DNA of 64,000 nucleotides from Phycisphaerae bacterium (GTDB lineage Bacteria > Planctomycetota > Phycisphaerae > Sedimentisphaerales > Anaerobacaceae), in NCBI GenBank assembly GCA_017993835.1, contig JAGOLX010000005.1:70019-134018 (forward strand), written 5' to 3'. How positions within the stretch are numbered: the first letter of the stretch is position 1; each line of letters starts with the position of its first letter. Positions 15,468-23,332 of the stretch are shown in pieces. Below the pieces are notes generated by a model. It ran no database searches and was not told the origin of the DNA. It saw nothing but the letters and a program-made list of their open reading frames with translations. A program made the position numbers and the translations under genes.

Positions 15468-16401
15468 GTCCTTTCGCCGACTCGAAGAGGGCCTCCACGA
15501 AGTTGGCGGGGTCGAATTCCGCGATGTCCTCGGGCTTCTCACCCAGGCCGACGAACTTCACCGGGATGTCGAGCTTGTCCTTGATCGCGATGACGATGCC
15601 GCCGCGGGCGGTGCCGTCGAGCTTCGCCAGGAAGATGCCGGTGACGTCGACTGCCTCGGTGAAGAGCTTGGCCTGGGAGATCGCGTTCTGGCCGGTCGTG
15701 GCGTCGAGGACCAGCAGGACCTCGTGGGGTGCGCCCGGGATCTTCCGCGTGACCACGTCGCGGATCTTGGTGAGCTGGAGCATGAGGTCCTTGTTGACGT
15801 GGAGCCGGCCAGCGGTGTCGAGGATCAGGATGTCCGCGTTGCGGGCGAGGGCCGCGTCGCAGGCGTCGAAGGCGACCGCCGCGGGATCGCTGCCGGCCTG
15901 GTGCTTGACGATCTGGACGCCGATGCGCTCGGCCCAGATGGTCAACTGTTCGACCGCGGCGGCGCGGAACGTGTCGCAGGCCGCGACGATGACCTTCTTG
16001 CCGTTCTTGTGGAACATGTAGGCGAGCTTCGCGATGCTGGTGGTCTTGCCGGTCCCGTTGACGCCGGCGACGAGGACCACGGTCGGGCCCGTCTGGGCGG
16101 TGCGGAGCTGCCGGTCCTGGTGCGGCCAGTAGTTCTTGATGCTCTCCTTGAGGAAGGGGATCACCTCCTCGGACTTGGAGATCGTGCGGGCCTTGTAAGC
16201 CTCGCGCAGCTCGGAGATCAGCTTGTCAGTGGTCTCGACCCCGATGTCGTCGCTGATGAGCGTCTCTTCGAGCTCGTTGAGCAGGTCGTCGTCGATCTTG
16301 CGGCCCAGGCTGAGCACGGTGGCCAGCGAGTTGCTGATCTTGGCCCGGGTCTTGCCCAGGCGTTCTTTCAAGTATTCCGCGGTCTTGGAGAAGATGCCCA
16401 T
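15463..16401 (-). CDS. ftsY: Signal recognition particle receptor FtsY
   Basis: SRP-receptor GTPase of 312 residues that receives ribosome-nascent chain complexes at the inner membrane. The helical N domain (1-95) is followed by the G domain: P-loop GVNGTGKTT (113-121), DTFRAAAVEQL (143-153), DTAGR (195-199), the guanine-specificity box AKLDG (259-263, with A where T is commoner) and GLGEKPEDIAEFDP (285-298). There is no acidic A domain, as in many short FtsY proteins. It is distinguished from Ffh by the absence of an M domain and by DTFRAAA followed by EQL. The ATG is preceded by an AGGGAA site. The gene is divergent from dnaA. Confidence 0.97.
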   Translation of the reverse strand: MGIFSKTAEYLKERLGKTRAKISNSLATVLSLGRKIDDDLLNELEETLISDDIGVETTDKLISELREAYKARTISKSEEVIPFLKESIKNYWPHQDRQLRTAQTGPTVVLVAGVNGTGKTTSIAKLAYMFHKNGKKVIVAACDTFRAAAVEQLTIWAERIGVQIVKHQAGSDPAAVAFDACDAALARNADILILDTAGRLHVNKDLMLQLTKIRDVVTRKIPGAPHEVLLVLDATTGQNAISQAKLFTEAVDVTGIFLAKLDGTARGGIVIAIKDKLDIPVKFVGLGEKPEDIAEFDPANFVEALFESAKGQ

Positions 16402-16449
16402 GAGAGTTCCCTATGTACGGAGTTTTGAGGGCGATGGTACAGAGATTCG

Positions 16450-16640
16450 AGGGAAATGGCAAGGCGCGGCGGCGAAATCACCCTGGCGGAAAGCACGAAA
16501 CCCGAAATCCAAAACAAATCCAAAGCACGAAATCCAAATGACAGAAAGGCTGCCGCGGCGGCCACGGTCTGTTTTGAAATTCGGATTTCGGTCATTCATG
16601 CTTGTTTCGAATTTCGAGATTCGGATTTCGGATTCTGCCC
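16450..16640. repeat. Intergenic dispersed repeat with GAAATCC / GGATTTCG arms
   Basis: The ftsY-dnaA gap contains repeated short words: CGAAATCCAAA several times on one side, and ATTCGGATTTCGG several times on the other. Together they make imperfect inverted repeats. Similar A/T-rich words occur near 29.69 and 60.25 kb (GATTTACGATTTGCGATTTA). I saw no cluster of DnaA boxes (TTATCCACA) here, so this is not called an origin. Confidence 0.5.
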
Positions 16641-16667
16641 CCGCGGCCGCCCATCGGGCGGATTCCT

Positions 16668-16696
16668 TTGACATCGCGGGCCTCTTCTGGTAGATA
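16668..16696 (+). promoter_or_regulatory. Promoter of dnaA
   Basis: TTGACA and TAGATA are separated by 17 bases, with an extended -10 TGG. The site lies 90 bases upstream of the dnaA start. Confidence 0.65.
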
Positions 16697-16786
16697 CTCC
16701 CGCTGGATCGCGTCTCGTTGGCGCGAGCAGTGGCAGGTTTGTGGGGGCGGTCTCAGGTGCCGACGAGGAGTGTAAGGAGGATCGAC

Positions 16787-18106
16787 TTGTTCGCTCCTGA
16801 CGTGGAGAATGTCTTTGCCGATATCGTCGAACGGGCCCGGGGGATGGACCCCACGAATGCCCGCAAGTGGTTCGCGCAACTGAAGGTCCTTCGCTTCGAC
16901 GGCGGCTCGATCTGCATCGGGTGCCCCGACGACGCCAGTCTGCGGTTCCTCGAAGACAACTGCCGGTCCATTTTCACGCGCGCCGCGCAGCAGGTCACGG
17001 GCCACCTGGTCAGTGTGGAGTTCTGCATCAACGGGACGGAGGATTCGCAGGACGCTGTAGCGGCTGTCTCGCCCGGACCGGCTCTGCACCCGGACTACAC
17101 CTTCGACAACTTCGTGGTCGGCCCGAGCAACCGCCTGGCGCACGCCAGTTGCATCGCGGTCAGCCAGTCGCTCGGGACCACGTACAATCCGCTGTTCCTC
17201 TACGGCAACTCCGGCCTGGGCAAGACGCACCTGCTGCACGCGGTCTGCCACGAGGCCCGTCGGCAAACCCCCGGCCTGGTGATCCAGTTGCTCAGTTGCG
17301 AGGATTTCGTCAATCGCTTCATCCGGGCCATCGAGCAGGGCAACCTGACGAGTTTCCACAGCCAGTTTCGCACGGTCGGCGCCCTGGTGATCGACGACAT
17401 CCAGTTCCTCCGGGAGCGGGAGCAGAGCCAGGAGGAGTTCTTCCACACGTTCAATGCGATCTACAACAACGGCCGGCAGATCATCCTGACCGCGGACCGC
17501 CCGCCCGCCGAGATCCCCTCGCTGGAGGACCGGCTCATCAGCCGGTTCAACTGGGGCTTGGTCGCGCGGATCGATCCGCCCAGCTACGAAACTCGCGTCG
17601 CCATCGTGCAGAAGAAGGCCCACCTCCGCGACCTGCCGATCGACGACGAGATCGCGGAGTACGTCGCCCGACAGGTCCAGGCCAACATCCGCGAGTTGGA
17701 AGGGGCTCTGACCACGATCTATGCGATGGCTGTGACCTCGAAGGAGCCGGTGACGCTCGACCTGGCGCAGCGGGCCCTGGAGGGCCAGATCAAGCTGGCG
17801 GTCAAGCACATCAGCATCACGGACATCATCGACGTCGTGACCCGGCACTTCGACGTGCGTCTGACGGACCTCCAGAGCAAGCGGCGCAGCCAGAGCATCA
17901 CGACTCCCCGACAGATCTGCATGTACCTGGCGCGGACGCTGACGTCGCACAGCCTGGAGGAGATCGGTGGCCACTTGGGCGGGCGGGACCACACGACCGT
18001 GATGCACGCGTGCAGCAAGATCGCCGAGGAGAAGCAATCCGACCCCAAGATGAACGCGCTGCTCGCCGAGCTGACCAAGAAGATCACGCAGACCCAACCG
18101 GCGTAG
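16787..18106 (+). CDS. dnaA: Chromosomal replication initiator DnaA
   Basis: A 439-residue AAA+ initiator that binds origin DnaA boxes and opens the duplex. Domain I occupies about residues 1-85. The AAA+ core starts at YTFDNFVVGPSNRLAHA (104-120), with Walker A GNSGLGKTH (140-148) and Walker B LVIDDIQFL (200-208). Domain IV ends with the DnaA signature LGGRDHTTVMHACSKI (from 397). The frame is open further upstream. I chose the TTG at 16787 because AAGGAGG lies exactly six bases before it; other in-frame starts lack such a site. Domain II is almost absent, making the protein shorter than E. coli DnaA. Neither dnaN nor recF follows, as is common in planctomycetes. Confidence 0.95.
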   Translation: MFAPDVENVFADIVERARGMDPTNARKWFAQLKVLRFDGGSICIGCPDDASLRFLEDNCRSIFTRAAQQVTGHLVSVEFCINGTEDSQDAVAAVSPGPALHPDYTFDNFVVGPSNRLAHASCIAVSQSLGTTYNPLFLYGNSGLGKTHLLHAVCHEARRQTPGLVIQLLSCEDFVNRFIRAIEQGNLTSFHSQFRTVGALVIDDIQFLREREQSQEEFFHTFNAIYNNGRQIILTADRPPAEIPSLEDRLISRFNWGLVARIDPPSYETRVAIVQKKAHLRDLPIDDEIAEYVARQVQANIRELEGALTTIYAMAVTSKEPVTLDLAQRALEGQIKLAVKHISITDIIDVVTRHFDVRLTDLQSKRRSQSITTPRQICMYLARTLTSHSLEEIGGHLGGRDHTTVMHACSKIAEEKQSDPKMNALLAELTKKITQTQPA

Positions 18107-18152
18107 CGCATCGGCTGTTTGTAGTGTGCCCGTCAGGACATGTTTTCAGAGG

Positions 18153-18176
18153 TGAGGAAGAAAACGCCTTACGGCG
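18153..18176. repeat. Short dispersed repeat (ACGCCTTACGGCGTCACT)
   Basis: A palindromic core ACGCC-TTAC-GGCGT with a conserved 3' flank. Related copies occur near 11520-11545 and twice at 59430-59495. Confidence 0.5.
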
Positions 18177-18287
18177 TCACTACGAACATGGACTCCCCGC
18201 GACAGTTTCTGACTTCCCTGTGACAACGATGAACCTCAAGGCCTGTCTGCGCGACTATAATGGTGCAGTCCGACGCAGATGTGACAG

Positions 18288-18398
18288 TTGCGCGATAAGA
18301 AGGTCATCTACTACGAGCTTCTGGCTTTGAAGCTGCTGGAGATCGAGTATCGCCTGGCCGATCTGGCGGAGAAGATCGAGGGCCGCACGCAGGGATGA
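18288..18398 (+). CDS. Possible small ORF of 36 codons
   Basis: A TTG-started frame with a strongly helical, charged composition (YYELLALKLLEIEYRLADLA). It lies between dnaA and the convergent trehalose gene. A stop codon directly precedes the TTG, and no good ribosome site is seen. The amphipathic heptad-like pattern is more protein-like than chance, but there is no family match I can name. Low confidence. Confidence 0.25.
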   Translation: MRDKKVIYYELLALKLLEIEYRLADLAEKIEGRTQG

Positions 18399-18437
18399 TT
18401 GTCCGCATCGCTCAGGAGCGGGCACGCGTCGAATCCC

Positions 18438-19649
18438 CTACTGTCGCATGATAGTATTGAGCATGTCGAGGTAGTCGTCCAGCAGGCGGGTGATGAGGAA
18501 CTTCTCACGAACGGTCTCTCTGCCCACGCGCCCCAGTTCCCGGCCCTCTTTGGGGTTCTTGAGCAGGTGGACGATTCGATCCGCGAAGCCTTCGGTGTCG
18601 GTTGGCTCCAGAAGATAACCGCTCTTGCCGTCTTCGATCTGGCTGGGGATGCCGCCGACATTCGATGCCACGACCGGCGTGCCTTTCCACAGGGCCTCTG
18701 TCACCGCCAGGCAGAAGCCTTCCCGCGTCGATTTCTGGATGATCACGCTGGAGAACCGCTGAACCGCGTTGACGAGCGTCTCGTTGTTGCCGACGACGAG
18801 AAGGATCTCGCCGTCCTGGAGCAGCTTGTTTCCCTTGCGCTGCACCTTCTTGTACATTTGGAGCCCTTCAGGGTCGTCGCTGGCGACGTTGTAGCATAGC
18901 ATCAGTCGGCAATCGACCTTCTCCTTCACGAGCTTGAAGACGTCGATGACGCCCTCGGGATCTTTCCACGGGTCCAGCCGGGAGACCTGGGTGACGATCG
19001 GCTTGTCGGTGGGCACGTCCGCTCGCGCGAGTTGGTCGCGAATGACCCGGGCGGAAATCGGGGTGTTCTTCGCGCTCAGCGGGTTGATGGCTGGGCAGAT
19101 CACCCGCTGCGGCACGGGCAGGTCCTTCTTGAAGTACTTCTCGTTGGAGACGACTACCTGGTCGTACTTGAGAATGAACCCCTTGAGGAAGTCCCAGAGA
19201 ATCTTATGCGGGTCCGTCAGGTCAATGTGGCACCGCCAGATCCAGGGCTGCTGCTTGCGATACTTCTGGATCAGGGCCAGCGGCTGCGGATCGTGAACGA
19301 TCACGTAGTCGTGGTTCAAGTGGGTGTAGCGGGCGAAGCTCTCGTTGATCTGGGTGTACAGTTGTTTCTTGCGCTCAGAGAGCTTCAGTTTGGACCCCTG
19401 CAGGGCATTGTGGAAGCCCTTGGTGACCTCGAAGAACTCCTGGCTCCCGTGCAGGATGCGCCAGCCGGCGTCGATGCCCACGTCGTTCATGAGCATCACG
19501 AGGGAATAGAGGATCTCCGCGACCCCTCCTCCCTGGTAGGTGGCGTTCAGATGGATGATGTGCTTGCCATAGAGGCTCCTGGCCTTGGCGTAGATTTCCG
19601 CGAGCGTCTTATCCGGTACGATATGGCGAAAGTTGTCGAGTCTTAGCAT
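18438..19649 (-). CDS. treT: Trehalose synthase TreT-like glycosyltransferase (GT4)
   Basis: A 403-residue GT-B glycosyltransferase. TreT transfers glucose from an NDP-glucose to glucose to give trehalose in one step. The N-terminus LRLDNFRHIVPDKTLAEIY is typical of TreT. It continues with HLNATYQGGGVAEIL (acceptor site), VIVHDPQPLALI, WRCHIDLTDP, VSRLDPWKDPEGVIDVF and the retaining-GT motif STREGFCLAVTEALWKGTPVVAS with EX7E spacing. The frame is open upstream; the ATG at 19649 starts at the conserved N-terminus and overlaps the 3' end of the otsA-otsB gene by 41 bases, so the two are almost certainly one transcript. Confidence 0.85.
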   Translation of the reverse strand: MLRLDNFRHIVPDKTLAEIYAKARSLYGKHIIHLNATYQGGGVAEILYSLVMLMNDVGIDAGWRILHGSQEFFEVTKGFHNALQGSKLKLSERKKQLYTQINESFARYTHLNHDYVIVHDPQPLALIQKYRKQQPWIWRCHIDLTDPHKILWDFLKGFILKYDQVVVSNEKYFKKDLPVPQRVICPAINPLSAKNTPISARVIRDQLARADVPTDKPIVTQVSRLDPWKDPEGVIDVFKLVKEKVDCRLMLCYNVASDDPEGLQMYKKVQRKGNKLLQDGEILLVVGNNETLVNAVQRFSSVIIQKSTREGFCLAVTEALWKGTPVVASNVGGIPSQIEDGKSGYLLEPTDTEGFADRIVHLLKNPKEGRELGRVGRETVREKFLITRLLDDYLDMLNTIMRQ

Positions 19650-21834
19650 CGGATAGTCCGACCAATCTCCTGAGTAACGTGCGTATATCGTCAACCGCAT
19701 CCACACGGAAGCGGGCCTTGGAGAATCCCTGACCCACCTTGATGGAATACGCGTTCGCCGGCAGGGCGGTGAACATTTCTTCATCGGTATAATCGTCCCC
19801 TGCGGCCAGCAGAAAATCCCATTTTTTCCCCATGGCCAGGGAATCGGCCGCGTGTCCCTTGCTGACGCCGTACCTGCGGATCTCCAGGATCTTGCTGCCT
19901 TCGAATACGCCCACGTCCATATTCTCCGTCAGGCTCGCCAGTGCGCCGCGGAGTTCCTGTACACGCACCGACGCCAGGCCGGCGTCGGCCCGCCGATAAT
20001 GCCAGACCAGAGAGAAGTCCTTCTCCTCGACCAGCGATCCCGGTGTGCGGTCCGCATACAGCTCCAGGATCGGCCGAATCATCTGCTTCCACGCCTTGTT
20101 CAGCGGCTGGGAGTTTCGCCAGTTGCCGTCGTCCCCGCGAATCCACCCGCCGTGTTCGGCCACCATCGAGAGATCCAGCCGGCCAAACCACTTGTCGAGC
20201 GTCTCTCTGTCCCTGCCGCTGACAATGGCGACGCAGTTGTTGCGATCTGCGATCAGGGACTTGATCAGCTCCAGGATCTCGGCATCAGGCCCGGCCTTGT
20301 CCGGCCGACTCTTGAACCCGACGAGTGTGCCGTCATAGTCGAGCAACAGCAGTCTGTTGTCCGCCTCGGCGTATTCCTCGCACAATGCCTCCAAAGTATC
20401 CTGAGAGAGCCGATGCGACGCCATCCGTTGCTGCTTGGATTTCACATCGGCCAGCGAGTGCATGAAATCACTGCACCAGCGATTCACGTTGTAACGGCGC
20501 AGTCGCTCCTGCATGACGCGGTTGCGCTCGATTTGCTCCGCCGGAGGCATTTCCAGTGCTTGCTGGATCGCCCGTCCCACCGCCTCCTTATCGTTGGAGT
20601 TGACCACCAGAGCTTCACCGAGCTCGCTGGCGGCGCCGGTCATTTCGCTGAGGACGAGGACACCCTGGCCGTCAGCCTTGGTTGCTACGAATTCTTTGGC
20701 GATCAGGTTCATTCCGTCTCGCAGTGGCGTGACTAGGCACACGTCAGCGGCGTTGTAGAGAGCCGTCAACCTTCTGAAAGGCATCGATCGGTAGAGATAC
20801 CAGACGGGCACGTAGCCGATAGTCCCATGGTTCCCATTGATCCGGCTCACCAGTTGCTCCAGTCGCTGGCGGATGCGCTGGTAATCCTCAATGCCCGTGC
20901 GGGAAGGAACTGCCACGATGATCAGCGTGACGCTCCCCTTGTACTGAGGCCAGTTGGACAGGAACCAGTCGAAGGCTTCCAGCCGCTCGACGATGCCTTT
21001 CGTATAGTCCAACCGGTCGATCGACAGGATGACACGTCTGTTCCCGACGGTGCTCTGGATGTTCTGGATCTCCGCACAGACCTCCGGGTCACGTCCGGCG
21101 TTGGCATATCTGTCGTAGTCGATCCCCAGAGGAAAGACATCGACTTTCGCGATACGGTTGTGCACGGTGATCTCGCCGACCGTGTGCTCGATGCCACAGA
21201 TCCGGGCGATGCTGCTGAGAAAATGACGGGCATAATCGTGTGTGTGAAAGCCGAGCAAGTCGGCCCCAAGCAGGCCGCGGAGGATCTCTTCCCGCCAGGG
21301 GAGGAGCCGGAACAGCTCGTAGGACGGCCATGGGATGTGCAGGAAGTAGCCGATTGCCAGTTCCGGGATTCTCTCCCGCAGCAGTTGGGGCAGCAACATC
21401 AACTGAAAATCGTGGACCCACACGGTGTCACCGGGCCGAATGACCTCCATCAGTTCGTCGCGGAACAGGCGGTTCACCTGCTCGTACGACTTCCAGGATT
21501 CCTGCTCGAATGCGGTCCGCCCTGGGAAATAATGGAACAACGGCCAGATTGTCTTGTTGCAGAACCCCAGATAGTATTGATCGATCTGCTGCTGGGAAAG
21601 GAAGACCGGCACGCAGTCTTCGGTGGCCAATTGTTCACGGAGGTACTCCTTGCCCTCGGCTTCGAGAGCCTCGCCGGACACGCCGGGCCAACCGACCCAC
21701 ACCCGTTTGAGCGAGTCCGGCAGTGCCGCCAGCCCTGTGGCAAGGCCGCCCGGACTCGGATTGGCGTGAAGTTGCCCTTCGTGCCTTAGAACACTGATCG
21801 GAAGGCGATTCGCTACTATGACTAGTCTTGCCAT
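19609..21834 (-). CDS. otsAB: Fused trehalose-6-phosphate synthase/phosphatase
   Basis: A 741-residue bifunctional enzyme. OtsA (about 1-465, GT20) makes trehalose 6-phosphate from NDP-glucose and glucose 6-phosphate. It carries RLVIVANRLPIS at the start, HDFQLMLLPQLLR, GYFLHIPWPS, DRLDYTKGI and PLRDGMNLIAKEFVA. OtsB (about 490-730, HAD superfamily) removes the phosphate. It carries LLLLDYDGTLVGF (nucleophile Asp), VSGRDRETLDKWF, EHGGWIRG and AAGDDYTDEEMF. The ATG at 21834 begins directly at the conserved GT20 start; an upstream in-frame start would add 15 residues. It is expected to be cytosolic. It is the first gene of a two-gene operon with the treT-like gene, so the cell would have two routes to trehalose. 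Confidence 0.95.
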   Translation of the reverse strand: MARLVIVANRLPISVLRHEGQLHANPSPGGLATGLAALPDSLKRVWVGWPGVSGEALEAEGKEYLREQLATEDCVPVFLSQQQIDQYYLGFCNKTIWPLFHYFPGRTAFEQESWKSYEQVNRLFRDELMEVIRPGDTVWVHDFQLMLLPQLLRERIPELAIGYFLHIPWPSYELFRLLPWREEILRGLLGADLLGFHTHDYARHFLSSIARICGIEHTVGEITVHNRIAKVDVFPLGIDYDRYANAGRDPEVCAEIQNIQSTVGNRRVILSIDRLDYTKGIVERLEAFDWFLSNWPQYKGSVTLIIVAVPSRTGIEDYQRIRQRLEQLVSRINGNHGTIGYVPVWYLYRSMPFRRLTALYNAADVCLVTPLRDGMNLIAKEFVATKADGQGVLVLSEMTGAASELGEALVVNSNDKEAVGRAIQQALEMPPAEQIERNRVMQERLRRYNVNRWCSDFMHSLADVKSKQQRMASHRLSQDTLEALCEEYAEADNRLLLLDYDGTLVGFKSRPDKAGPDAEILELIKSLIADRNNCVAIVSGRDRETLDKWFGRLDLSMVAEHGGWIRGDDGNWRNSQPLNKAWKQMIRPILELYADRTPGSLVEEKDFSLVWHYRRADAGLASVRVQELRGALASLTENMDVGVFEGSKILEIRRYGVSKGHAADSLAMGKKWDFLLAAGDDYTDEEMFTALPANAYSIKVGQGFSKARFRVDAVDDIRTLLRRLVGLSDAKTRQLSPYRTG

Positions 21835-22092
21835 GACATACACCCCACTGATCCGGACCCCAATGGCGGCGAGACGCACGGGTCAACGCGCCCCCGAATC
21901 CGGCATTCCTCTGCGCCGTCCTTGACACCAGCCCAGTGTAACCGGTTTCTGAATGGATGGAAAGGCGAATCCGCTATTTGCTCGGTCGGCGCCGGCATGT
22001 CTTTTTTCATGGTCTGCGGTCGCAATGTGCGGTAGTATGACGCGTGATTCTCCGGCTTCTGAGCAGCGTTGTGCAACGTCTTGTGGGATAGG

Positions 22093-23232
22093 ATGGAATC
22101 GCAACAGGACATCACGAGTGAAGGAACCAGTTCGCAAGCAGCGGCCGTCAGACGGTCGCTGCGCCCGGCGCTGATCGTGTCGAAACGGAACCTCACCGAA
22201 CATTCGACGTTTCTTCGACATCTGTTCGTCGGCATGGCGGATGAATCGATCCCAGTGGCCCTGGTGTGCCCGCCGGGATTCGACCTGGAGTCCGTGGCCC
22301 CAGCGCCCGCGGCGATGTTCACCCATCCGCTCATCAACTTCCCGCCGATGGAGTACCTGGGCATCGAGCGGCTGGCCGATCAGGTGGAGAGGTTCCGGCC
22401 CACTGTCCTGCACTGCCTGTGCGAGAGCCGGGCGGGTCTGACCCGTCGGCTGGCCCGTCGCCTGGATCTGCCGTACCTGCTGATGGTCAGCTCTCTGGCC
22501 AGGCAAGTCCACCGGCTGTCTATCTCGCCGGCGCGGTGCGCCCGGATCATCGTGCCCGCTGAGAGCATTCGTTCCCATGTGGCCGAGGCATTGCCGCAGT
22601 TCGCCGATCGGATCACTCAGATCAGCATCGGCAGTTTCGTGGAGACGGACATGATGTGTTTCTCGAATCCGTCCCGGCTGCCGAGCATCGTGGTGGCCCA
22701 CCCGCTTCGCCGGGTGTCCGACTTTGCGGACTTCCTCCAGGCGGTCAAATCGCTTCGGACGGACAGCCGCGAGTTCATGGTGGTCATCATGGGAACCGGG
22801 CCCGCGGAGCATGCCCTGCGGAAGCACATCGCGGCCTTGGGCCTGTCCGATATCATCACGATTGTGCCCATTCTGAACCCCTGGCGGTCCGTCGTCGCGG
22901 CGGGGGATATCTTCGTTCAACCCCAGCCGCTGACGGCGTTCAGTGCCTTCCTGCTGGAGGCGATGGCAGTGGGCACTGCGGTGGCCGCCTGCTGGGGAGG
23001 TCTGGACGACCTGGTCATTCCCAACCAGACGGCGCTGACCTTCGAGCCCGGCAGCGAGCCCAGCATTCGTCAGGCCCTCAGCCGGCTGCTGGACGACCGC
23101 GACTGCGCGCGTCGCCTGGCCGCGACCGCGCAGGAGCACATCCGCGCTCGCTACTCGGTCAGCGCGATGATCTCCGCGACGCTCAAGACCTACCGCGAGG
23201 CGCAGCAAATCCGGACGCCGGCCTGCTCCTGA
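22093..23232 (+). CDS. GT4-type glycosyltransferase
   Basis: A 379-residue GT-B glycosyltransferase of group 1/GT4 character, divergent from the trehalose operon. Seen are an N-terminal Rossmann half with VLHCLCESRAGLTRRLARRL, a C-terminal half with VVIMGTGPAEHALRKHIAALGL, and LTAFSAFLLEAMAVGTAVAACWGGLDDLV in the donor-site position. The usual EX7E acidic pair is changed: the first glutamate of the typical G-x-P-x-x-E-A-M segment is replaced by FSAFLLEAM. The ATG at 22093 has GGGATAGG just upstream. Donor and acceptor are unknown; a cell-surface polysaccharide or osmolyte role is only inferred from position. Confidence 0.75.
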   Translation: MESQQDITSEGTSSQAAAVRRSLRPALIVSKRNLTEHSTFLRHLFVGMADESIPVALVCPPGFDLESVAPAPAAMFTHPLINFPPMEYLGIERLADQVERFRPTVLHCLCESRAGLTRRLARRLDLPYLLMVSSLARQVHRLSISPARCARIIVPAESIRSHVAEALPQFADRITQISIGSFVETDMMCFSNPSRLPSIVVAHPLRRVSDFADFLQAVKSLRTDSREFMVVIMGTGPAEHALRKHIAALGLSDIITIVPILNPWRSVVAAGDIFVQPQPLTAFSAFLLEAMAVGTAVAACWGGLDDLVIPNQTALTFEPGSEPSIRQALSRLLDDRDCARRLAATAQEHIRARYSVSAMISATLKTYREAQQIRTPACS

Positions 23233-23253
23233 TCCGGTTTTCCGGATTTTCTT
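23232..23253 (+). terminator. Short intrinsic terminator
   Basis: ATCCGG-TTTT-CCGGAT is followed by TTTCTT, immediately after the glycosyltransferase stop codon. Confidence 0.55.
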
Positions 23254-23332
23254 GCATCATTCGGGGTTGGCGTGCGCCGTATAATGGGCATAGGCGCAGA
23301 TACGCCGTGCGATCGCGGTTAGGAGAAACCCT

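Noticed and set aside
16402-16786. Replication origin beside dnaA
   Set aside because: The gap has repeat words but no visible cluster of DnaA boxes; many planctomycetes have the origin elsewhere. A GC-skew plot would decide.
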